The notes under the pieces were generated by a model. It had not been told where the DNA came from, made no database searches, and saw only the letters and a program-made list of their open reading frames with translations. A stretch of DNA of 64,000 nucleotides from Salminus brasiliensis (Eukaryota > Chordata > Actinopteri > Characiformes > Bryconidae), in the NCBI RefSeq assembly GCF_030463535.1, contig NC_132881.1, positions 42,049,208 to 42,113,207 of the forward strand. Direction: 5' to 3'. This document shows positions 11,950 to 20,498 of the stretch, one piece after another. Every line of letters starts with the position of its first letter. Positions within the stretch are counted from its first letter, which is position 1. The position numbers and the translations under genes were made by a program.

Positions 11950-12420
11950 TGGGATATCAGGACTGACACTAAAATAATTCGAATGGCAGTTTGTCCATCA
12001 ATTCATTGACAACAGTGTCATGAAGAGCATTTATTCTTTGATGTTGTGCAGATAAACTGAAGCTGTTCCACCAAGTCATCAATACATTTGCCAGAGGCTT
12101 TATAAACACTTTCCAACTTTAACAAGAGAGAACCAATATTTTTCACTTTTTCACTTGAAGTATCCCTTTTACAATCCAACTCTAAGGCAGCATCTATGTC
12201 CACATGATCATGTGATTCCAACAAGGGGAAGGGAGATTTCATTCTCAGCAAAAACTGGACGTTTCACAATCAAATTAGTCTTTAATTCCGTTCATGAACT
12301 TGATTTGTGTTTTCAGCTTCTGTGTATTGCATACGTCCCATATATGTTGGTGGTAAAATCACATCCATCAAAGGCACATTCATGTCTTTTCACGTGAAAA
12401 TTGATGTCTTTTGTATTAGG
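11950..12420 (-). pseudogene. Decayed C2H2 zinc-finger repetitive gene fragment (copy A)
   Basis: On the minus strand, the region 12310-12420 encodes a C2H2-like finger (C-x4-C-x12-H pattern) broken by a TGA just before the last His. Downstream, in other frames, lies an open stretch with acidic and helical segments (12018-12251), then a frameshifted continuation to about 11950. The pattern resembles a multicopy fish zinc-finger/coiled protein of mobile origin. The stops and shifts show that it is dead. Its 5' part is repeated at 18500-18790. Confidence 0.5.
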
Positions 12421-12481
12421 ATACACAAAGGAGTCACAAAGTTGTCATCTGAAAGATTGAAGTACCCCTTTTATTACACTC

Positions 12482-12538
12482 GGGCCTGGTTAGTACTTGG
12501 ATGGGAGACCGCCTGGGAATGCCAGGTGCTGTAAGCTT
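12482..12538 (+). pseudogene. 5S rRNA 3'-half fragment (copy A)
   Basis: 57 nt match the 3' half of vertebrate 5S rRNA, including the box C region (GGATGGGAGACCGCCTGGGA) and the 3' end GCTGTAAGCTT. The 5' half is missing, so it is not a functional 5S gene. A tRNA-like SINE head starts 2 nt later. Confidence 0.85.
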
Positions 12539-12539
12539 A

Positions 12540-12797
12540 TAGGGGCAGTGGTGGCTCAGCAGTTAGTGCTCTAGGCTATTGATAACAGGGTTGTGGGTTC
12601 AATACCTGGGCTCAGCAAGCTGCCACTGTTGGGCCCTTGAGCAAGATCCTTCATCCTTTCTGCTCCCTGGGCGCTTGAGGTAGCTGCGCTGCGTGTGTGT
12701 GTCCTCACTTGCCCTATTTCAGTAGTGTGTGTGTGTGTTCACTACCACGGAGGACACATTTTGCTGTATTATTTTACCTTTTGATGATAAAGCAACC
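12540..12797 (+). mobile_element. tRNA-derived SINE (copy A)
   Basis: The head contains a pol III A box-like TGGCTCAGCAGTT and a B box-like GGGTTCAATACC at normal spacing. The body (CCTTGAGCAAGATCCTTCAT, TGCTCCCTGGGCGC) is shared by many fish SINEs, and the tail ends near GATAAAGCAAC. It sits directly behind the 5S fragment. Confidence 0.75.
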
Positions 12798-13087
12798 AAT
12801 GTGCAAAGTTTACAGTGCCATCCCATAAGCTGATACCTGAAAAAGGGATGATAGTATTACCATAGGATACACACACACACTCACACACATCTCAATGACT
12901 TAAGGCCCATCCACACTTATGTGTTTGTGTGTCAGTGTTTCTGTTTAAATCTAAAACAGGCCTTTTAAAACCTTTTAAAATGTCTGCCCGTTTCTGGCTC
13001 AAAAGTCAAATAGCTCCTTATTCCCTACATAGTGTCTTACATAAGTCATAAAACTGGTGGGCAGCACCAGCTGGACCCTTATCATAT

Positions 13088-13347
13088 GTTGTCTCCTCTG
13101 AAATCAAGGATTAGAAAAAAGAATTGATCCTGATTTTATTGGAGCAATTGTCTACTAGATGTTGGAGCATTGCTGTGAGGATTTGATTGCAGTCAGCATC
13201 AAGAGGTTGGATGATCACCACCATCAGCTGCAGAGGTAAACATTAAACATAGACCTAGACAAGCTGTGTGTGTGTAATAGGTGCAACTCAAAGTGGTGGA
13301 ATGCATTCATCAGAAGGGGTGTCCACAAACATTGTGTATAGTGTTTG
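13088..13347. mobile_element. Partial MITE (GGACAAAAGTATTGGGAC family), copy A
   Basis: Internally matches the MITE at 44463-44756 (CTGAAATCAAGGATTA, GTGAGGATTTGATTGC, AAGCTGTGTGTGTGT) and ends GGGGTGTCCACAAACATT. A (CA)n microsatellite follows. The duplicated copy is at about 19400-19665. Confidence 0.65.

Positions 13348-13350
<3 letters not shown>

Positions 13351-13398
<48 letters not shown>
13351..13398. repeat. (CA)n microsatellite (copy A)
   Basis: About 24 CA units. The homologous tract in copy B (19680-19706) is roughly half as long. Confidence 0.95.
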
Positions 13399-13404
<6 letters not shown>

Positions 13405-13689
13405 ATCAATTTAGAAGACTTGATTTTGTTCACTCGTAATCTACACTACTGGGGGCATTTCTGTGATATGATATTTTTGATGTTTTATATGACAGTGATT
13501 CACGTACAACTGCTGTATTCATTGAAAAAAACATTGGAAACAATAAAAATATAATTTGAATATTCTTTAAAATAAAAAATGACTTTTTTCACAAATGCTG
13601 AAATGAGATTGATTTATTTATTGATTAATTAATCAGGATGTACATGAGCATCAGATTCATTAATGCAAACTGGTGTTGAATTCCAACCC

Positions 13690-14005
13690 AACATTGTGTT
13701 TGATTATACAGGTTGCAAACCACAGTGGTTGGGGTTGCTAAAAGTGCTGCAGCTAACCCAGAACCAACCCAGAACCATCTTCATTTCAACTTGTTGCTCA
13801 GTCAAAACTAGAGACACCAAAAGGACACACTTTTGCAATCACTGACGCCCCTTTTGTATTCAACACAACCATGTTTTGATGAGTAAGAGATGTTCGGCTG
13901 GCTGCTCCTGATCTCCTTGCCTTTGTTTTTGTAATTGATTTGGGGGGTTTTGTGGCAATAGAGACAGACATGGTCAAGAACGTTCAACAACTATTTGGCA
14001 AACAA
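13690..14005 (+). pseudogene. GIMAP pseudogene fragment (copy A)
   Basis: Broken frames follow the GIMAP G domain in order. A decayed P-loop region comes first (GTTGGGGTTGCTAAAAGTGC against GGGGTTGGCAAAAGTGC in the live gene). Next are residues like FAITDAPF-FNTT, matching VIDTPGLYDTN. After a frameshift come residues like LAAPDLLAFVFVID and MVKNVQQLFG, matching the live gene's LAAPGPHAFLLVID and TVRNFQQIFG. Stops and frameshifts make it non-functional. It lies just 3' of the WxxW gene. An equal copy is at 19995-20310. Confidence 0.75.
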
Positions 14006-14215
14006 CCATATTTAGCATATTTAGCATTAAATGAGTTTTTTAATTCAGGAAGAAAACAGCTCAGAAAACAGCATACATTACACCGAGAAGAAGAACCAGA
14101 GAGTTTGATAGTCTTCTAGAAGGCTGATCTCACACTAATATATGAATCAAATGAAACTAAATGTATGTTTAAATGCTGTATCTGTTTGTAGTCAGTAGCT
14201 GAAGTGAGTGCCCCA

Positions 14216-17088
14216 CTATGGAAAAGGACATGGGCACCTGAAGCGCACCTTGTAGTCCAAACACCAGTTCCCATTCTTCTGCTGAGCGTTCACACAGGCA
14301 AAGCCCGCCGCTGTGTCATACCTGACAACAAGAAGAACAAGACTGTATAAAGGATCGAACTCAAGAAAAACCTCCAAAAGACTTGATCTCACTTCCAGAA
14401 GCATTATTTAAATGTAATCAGCATCTTTTCAAACAAGGCACCCAACCATGATATGCACACATTTACTGAGACACAAACAAGACAAGCTGTATGGAAGAAG
14501 AAACCCAGGAACAGCAGACTCACGTCTGTATCACTTCTCCAGCATTTTCTGCAGCTACACCAGACATGGTGGTCGCCTGAATGGCCAGAGGGTTAGAGCA
14601 GATCTTCCCTGGATTCTCTGCTCTCAGGTGCGTCAGGGTCTCATAATCTCCATTCCCACTGGGGTCGTCCCGGTCAAACCACTGAGTGTAACATACTTAA
14701 GAGAGAAACAGAAGAAAGAGATGATTTAAGACCAAAAAGTCAAGATCTAGATACAGGCAGGTTATGGATACAGTTGGATAGTTATGGTTATGGACAGTGA
14801 GTGAAGTTTTAAGTGAAACTTGGTGAAGTATACTTTAAGCTGCAGTCCAAGTAAAAACCACTGTTGGCCACAAATACGTTGATTTGGAAGATTCTAAAAT
14901 TCGGTTTAGACAGGAGGTTCAAATCCCTCTCAGATTTTATAGAATGTACATTGGACCTTCAGGTCTTTGGCTGTTGGGATTTCAGTGAAAGGACTAGGTA
15001 TCTGTTAACCTCAAATTAATAGTGCTGGGCTAGAAAATAGTTGTTTTTCACATTGTGCAGAATGTGAAATCAGGATTCGACTGTCTGATTATAAGCAGCA
15101 TACCTAACTTACTGAAAGTCAACTTGTACGTTTGGACCTTTCTTATTCTTACAGCATGTCTAAGATGTCCAATAAAGTTCCTGTAGGGCAGAAAACATGT
15201 ACTGGTTCAGTGATACCTGGTGGAGGAGTGGGTTTGGGACACGGACACCTGAAGCGCACTTTGTAGTCCAAACAGTAGCCCCTTCTCTGCTGAGCGTTCA
15301 CACAGGCAAAGCCGGCCACTGTGTCATACCTGACAGGGACACAGTGTGAGTGTGTGAGTGAGAGAAAGTGAATGCAAGAAAATGTGACATGGAAAATCAA
15401 CATTTAAGAAATCTGTGCCTATTGATGGATCGTTTGCATGTAAGAATACATTATGTACTCAAATATGTTTTTATATGTGTATTCTGCTATAATGACCACG
15501 GCTGAGACAGTCAGCATTGCACTCAAGATTAGTGTTATACCCTTGGAAGACTGGGCAGGGCCTGCTTGGGGTGAATCAGAGGTAATCTGATTGGAAAAAA
15601 CCCAATGATTGGAAAAAACCCAAAATTCTGCAGTACTGCAAGAGTCAGCACAAACAGCCTGCCAAGACTCAGCGTTTTCTTGAAAAAGAAGTACAAGAAC
15701 ATAAGCGGGTGCAGAAGTTCCTTCTGCAAGGGGCTCTTGATCTGGACATAAGCGGGTACAACCGTAAAATATCATGATAAAAGACAACAGACCACAGCAA
15801 GATAAGGACAGTATATAAGGCCCAGGCAGAGCCATACTTTTTAGACTGCTTTGGGAGAGTGCTGGCTGTCTCAGGCTAACACATTACTTGTAGTGCCTTA
15901 GTCTTCACCTTATTTTTGTACACTTTATGCAGAAATAAAGGTTGCACTCTGTCTTTCTATTGACTACGGAGCTGGATTCTTTTATGCACCATTTCTGAAT
16001 GCTTATTAGCTGATTGGGGGAATTTATAGAGAAAAAGAGCCGACACTATCTGTGCCACATTTTCTATGTAATTTGTACTTTTAAAAACAGGGCACTGTAT
16101 ATAATCACAACGTTATAGAGACGCAGGAACATCAGACTTACGTCTGAATCACTTGTCCAGCATTTTCAGCAGCTACACCGGACATGGTGGTCGCCTGAAT
16201 GGCCAGAGGGTTAGAGCAGATCTTCCCTGGATTCTCTGCTCTCAGGTGCGTCAGGGTCTCATAATCTCCATTTCCACTGGGGTCGTCTCGGTCAAACCAC
16301 TCAGTGTAACATACTGAAGAGAAAGAGACAAAGCTGTGTCAAAATAAACTGTCAACTTTTTACAATATAGTCAGCTCCCTAAATGTTGGTGCACTTGGAA
16401 AAGATCATGAATGGTCCTAAATAAATACCTTTGTGGTTAGTTAGCTCAAACCCCTACTGAAACTATGAGATTTTTGTAAGATATAGACATGAAAGTCAAT
16501 TATGTCTAAGTTTGGTGTTTGGTTTTGATTAGTGGCGTCCATCTGTTATAAAGCTAAAATGCTAGCTAGAACGTCCTTACAATTTTGGGGGGAGAACAAA
16601 TTAATATAAATATAAATATTTATTTCCTATAAACTGTCCAATATGTGGAGACATGAATGAAGACGTCATCCCTTAGCCCATCCCTTAAATATGCAGGATA
16701 ACTCTTACTTACTTTTTGGAAGATCTAAAACATCCTGTAAAGTCCCTGTAAAACAATAAAAATATATAACTAAATGTAACAAAAGAAATACATAAAAGCT
16801 AAAAAAAAAACTGACAAATTATGAACCTAAAATCTAAAGTAAAAATATTTAGCTTTGAATAATCCTTTTCTTGCTTACCCGCAATGGATGCAGTCAGGAT
16901 AACACAAACGATCTAGGAGAAAAAAAAATCAAAAAAATACAAACCAATAAATAATTGTCAAACCATATCAGACATCATGTGGCATCTAAGCAGAAACCAG
17001 ATTACCCAATGAAAATAATTTAAAAAGGATGAAAAGTTAACAAAGCACTGAAGATGGAAGACCGAAAAAAACTTACCAACATCTTCAT
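14216..17088 (-). CDS. Secreted WxxW-domain protein, two modules (copy A)
   Basis: Complement join 14216..14321, 14524..14695, 15217..15329, 16142..16313, 16713..16745, 16879..16912, 17077..17088; 642 nt, 213 residues, all phases agree. The first two exons give a signal peptide ([16 protein letters not shown]), then comes a short linker ([11 protein letters not shown]). Each module uses two exons: [18 protein letters not shown]...CSNP...VIQT, then [20 protein letters not shown]. This is the WxxW module of mucin-2 and CILP, with Tyr in place of the first Trp. The last exon ends CPCPFP-stop. A solo LTR (15423-16045) sits in the intron inside module 1. Unlike copy B, the promoter and non-coding exon 1 are deleted just upstream, so it may be silent although its frame is intact. 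Exact function is unknown; a secreted matrix or mucus role is inferred from the family. Confidence 0.75.
15153..15180 (-). other. Linker-exon relic between modules, ends in a stop if included (copy A)
   Basis: Bounded by CCTACAG and GTAAGA, this 28-nt segment would encode [10 protein letters not shown], clearly related to the real linker exon [11 protein letters not shown]. Its length is out of phase with the next module, and in-frame read-through gives TAA. Skipping it keeps the frame. Confidence 0.5.
15423..16045 (+). mobile_element. Solo LTR unique to copy A
   Basis: TGATGG...CCGACA (TG...CA ends, 623 bp), flanked by the 4-bp repeat CTAT (15419-15422 and 16046-16049). Copy B has the empty site with a single CTAT near 22698-22702. 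It contains a TATA box (TATATAAGG, 15812-15820) and AATAAA (15934-15939) in the same orientation. The class is not determined. Confidence 0.85.
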
Positions 17089-17859
17089 AGTGCCAGCAGC
17101 TTCCAATCAACAGTGAAACTGAGCAAAACAGATAGAAGAAGAACTTGATTAAAGAATGTTGCAATTAAACCTTATGACCTTATAATATAGTGCGTTATGT
17201 GCCAGGAACCTCATGTTACAAAACTGTTTTCCTTTAAAAAAAATAAATAAACAGTTCCTTGTACCTTTCCATCAGCACAAAGAATGTAGCTCCACTCAAA
17301 GGAGTATTTTCTGAAATGAGGGGTGTTTACTTGAACACTTGTTCACACATTTCTACCTTCTTTATCCTCTCTTACATTACAGTTGAAGGAAGTAGTGATT
17401 CTTAGGGGAACTTTCCTCTCAAGGAGCTAAGGTTATTTTTAAAAATCTGGTTTTATTTTACTAGTCATTTACATTACAGCTCTGCCTAACATTCTGAACC
17501 CCCCTTCTTATATTTCATTCATACATTTCATTTCATTTCAGTCAAACAGCCACTGAAACTGCAAGAATTATGCAAGAACTGGAATCACTTGTTTCGCACA
17601 CATGGACTCACAGCAGTGCACAAACCCATAGCATTGCCTGTTGGCAGCTATGCAAACTTTTACATCAACAATAAACAGAATACAAAATAACATTATTCTA
17701 GAGGCGAGGTGCTCCACCGCTTCAGCAAGCCCTGCCAGGCCGCGCGCATGAACCATTGAAAGAGCAATCCGCTCTAGTACTAAGACTAAGTACACGTCTT
17801 TTGTGCGCAAGGTGTACTAAAGATCACTAAAACAGGGCCCATTGTCATATTAATGAAAC

Positions 17860-18380
17860 CAGTCTGAGATCATTGTTGCTTTGTGACATGGTGCTTAATG
17901 TGCTGGAAGTAGAAGTTAGAACATGGGTGATGCATGAAGGCATCAAATGAGCAAGAGTCCACAAAAAGACTGTGGCATTCAAGCAAAGATTGATTAGTAC
18001 TGACAGGCTCAAACAGTGTGCTAAGAAAACATTCCCCAAACCGTTGCATCACCTCCATCAGCCTGGACTTTTGACACAAGGCAGGTTGGGTCCATGGATT
18101 CATGCTGTTGGCGCCATATTCTGATCCTTAGTAGAATTCAGATTAGACTACATGCCCAGTTTTGGTGAGCCTGTGCCCACTGCAGCCTCAGCCTTCTGTC
18201 CTGGACAAACAGAAGTGGGACCCAAAATGGTCTTCTGCTGGTGTGGCCAATCTGCCTCAAGCTTCAGTATGTTGGACAATTATTTTCTGATTATTTTCTG
18301 CTCACCACAGTTGTACAGAGTGCTTATCTGAGTTACTGTAGCCTTTCTGTCAGTTCCAACCAGACTGACCATTCTCTGTT
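17860..18380 (-). mobile_element. Tc1/mariner-type remnant (copy A)
   Basis: The reverse strand carries decayed transposase sequence near the second catalytic Asp (a VMQ-FGECFLSTL-like stretch resembling MVWGMFSWHTL). Plus-strand blocks are well-known fish Tc1 sequence (GTGAGCCTGTGCCCACTGCA, CAGTTCCAACCAGACTGACC). It is cut off by the LTR and the duplication junction. Confidence 0.7.
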
Positions 18381-18494
18381 TGTCACGGTTTGTCGCGTTT
18401 GGAAACAGAGGCAGACGTACTCACAGGATCTCTTTTAATAAAGGAAAATAAAACAAAAACAGAAACCAAACAAGCACTAAGCTTACTAAATAGA
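18381..18494 (-). mobile_element. Truncated solo LTR at the duplication junction
   Basis: Identical in layout to 25384-25494 and preceded by the same CTGTT. The LTR stops abruptly at 18494, where copy B of the duplication starts. Confidence 0.8.
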
Positions 18495-18499
18495 TATAT

Positions 18500-18790
18500 T
18501 TCACTTTTTCACTTGAAGTATCCCTTTCACAATCCAACTCTAAGGCAGCATCTACGTCCACATGATCATGTGATTCCAACACTGGAAGTGAGATTTCATT
18601 CTCAGCAAAAACTGGACGTTTCACAATCAAATTAGTCTTTAATTCAGTTCATGAACTTGATTTGTGTTTTTAGCTTCGGTGTATTGCATACGTCCCATAT
18701 ATGTTGGTTGTAAAATCACATCCATCAAAGGCACATTCATGTCTTTTCACGTGAAAATTGATGTCTTTTGTATTAGGATACACAAAGGAG
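18500..18790 (-). pseudogene. Decayed C2H2 zinc-finger gene fragment (copy B)
   Basis: Duplicate of 12145-12420. The zinc-finger region carries TAA where the A copy has TGA, so the stop codons differ. Only the part inside the duplication is present. Confidence 0.5.
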
Positions 18791-18838
18791 TCACAAAGTT
18801 GTCATCTGAAAGATTGAAGTACCCCTTTTATTACACTC

Positions 18839-18895
18839 GGGCCTGGTTAGTACTTGGATGGGAGACCGCCTGGGAATGCCAGGTGCTGTAAGCTT
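18839..18895 (+). pseudogene. 5S rRNA 3'-half fragment (copy B)
   Basis: Same 57-nt fragment as copy A, again directly followed by the SINE. Confidence 0.85.
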
Positions 18896-18896
18896 A

Positions 18897-19154
18897 TAGG
18901 GGCAGTGGTGGCTCAGCAGTTAGTGCTCTAGGCTATTGATAACAGGGTTGTGGGTTCAATACCTGGGCTCAGCAAGCTGCCACTGTTGGGCCCTTGAGCA
19001 AGATCCTTCATCCTTTCTGCTCCCTGGGCGCTTGAGGTAGCTGCGCTGCGTGTGTGTGTCCTCACTTGCCCTATTTCAGTAGTGTGTGTGTGTGTTCACT
19101 ACCACGGAGGACACATTTTGCTGTATTATTTTACCTTTTGATGATAAAGCAACC
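18897..19154 (+). mobile_element. tRNA-derived SINE (copy B)
   Basis: Near-identical duplicate of 12540-12797, with the same A and B box-like motifs. Confidence 0.75.
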
Positions 19155-19399
19155 AATGTGCAAAGTTTACAGTGCCATCCCATAAGCTGATACCTGAAAA
19201 AGGGATGATAGTATTACCATAGGATACACACACACACTCACACACATCTCAATGACTTAAGGCCCATCCACACTTATGTGTTTGTGTGTCAGTGTTTCTG
19301 TTTAAATCTAAAACAGGCCTTTTAAAACCTTTTAAAATGTCTGCCCATTTCTGGCTCAAAAGTCAAATAGCTCCTTATTCCCTACATAGTGTCTTACAT

Positions 19400-19675
19400 A
19401 AGTCATAAAACTGGTGGGCAGCACCAGCTGGACCCTTATCATACGTTGTCTCTTCTGAAATCAAGGATTAAAAAAAAGAATTGATCCTGATTTTATTGGA
19501 GCAATTGTCTACTAGATGTTGGAGCAATGCTGGATGGATGAATCACCACCATCAGCTGCAGAGGTAAACATTAAATATAGACCTAGACAAGCTGTGTGTG
19601 TGTAATAGGTGCAACTCAAAGTGGTGGAATGCATTCATCAGAAGGGGTGTCCACAAACATTGTGTATAGTGTTTG

Positions 19676-19706
<31 letters not shown>
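19400..19706. repeat. Partial MITE plus (CA)n (copy B)
   Basis: Duplicate of 13088-13398. It has lost about 25 bp of the MITE near 19527 and has a shorter CA tract at 19680-19706. Confidence 0.65.
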
Positions 19707-19712
<6 letters not shown>

Positions 19713-19994
19713 ATCAATTTAGAAGACTTGATTTTGTTCACTCGTAATCTACACTACTGGGCGCATTTTTGTGATATTTTTTTGATGTTTTATATGACAG
19801 TGATTCATGTACAACTGCTGTATTCATTAAAAAAAACATTGGAAACAATAAAAATATAATTTGAATATTCTTTAAAATAAAAAATGACTTTTTTCACAAA
19901 TGCTGAAATGAGATTGATTCATTTATTGATTAATTAATCAGGATGTACATGAGCATCAGATTCATTAATGCAAACTGGTGTTGAATTCCAACCC

Positions 19995-20310
19995 AACATT
20001 GTGTTTGATTATACAGGTTGCAAACCACAGTGGTTGGGGTTGCTAAAAGTGCTGCAGCTAACCCAGAACCAACCCAGAACCATCTTCATTTCAACTTGTT
20101 GCTCAGTCAAAACTAGAGACACCAAAAGGACACACTTTTGCAATCACTGACGCCCCTTTTGTATTCAACACAACCATGTTTTGATGAGTAAGAGATGTTC
20201 GGCTGGCTGCTCCTGATCTCCTTGCTTTTGTTTTTGTAATTGATTTGGGGGGTTTTGTGGCAATAGAGACAGACATGGTCAACAACGTTCAACAACTATT
20301 TGGCAAACAA
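19995..20310 (+). pseudogene. GIMAP pseudogene fragment (copy B)
   Basis: Near-identical to the dead GIMAP fragment at 13690-14005, with the same stops and frameshift. It was therefore already decayed before the tandem duplication. Confidence 0.75.
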
Positions 20311-20498
20311 CCATATTTAGCATATTTAGCATTAAATGAGTTTTTTAATTCAGGAAGAAAACAGCTCAGAAAACAGCATACATTACACCGAGAAGAAGAA
20401 CCAGAGAGTTTGATAGTCTTCTAGAAGGCTGATCTCACACTAATATATTAATCAAATGCTGTATCTGTTGGTAGTCAGTAGCTGAAGTGAGTGCCCCA

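Larger units (their letters stand above)
12139..18494. repeat. Tandem segmental duplication, copy A
   Basis: This block repeats immediately at 18495-25494 in the same orientation, with scattered substitutions and a few large indels. Copy A lacks about 447 bp present at 23806-24252, carries a solo LTR absent from copy B (15423-16045), and has one WxxW module fewer. The right end lies inside a solo LTR whose full form survives at 25384-25798. Boundaries are placed by eye to within about 10 bp. Confidence 0.9.

Noticed and set aside
12482-12538. Functional 5S rRNA gene
   Set aside because: Only the 3' half is present; the 5' half with the box A region is missing.
12540-12620. Genuine tRNA gene
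   Set aside because: A and B box-like motifs are there, but no cloverleaf with a paired acceptor stem, and a SINE body follows.
17870-18103. 77-residue minus-strand frame as a gene
   Set aside because: It is a decayed Tc1/mariner transposase piece, repeated at 24858-25091.
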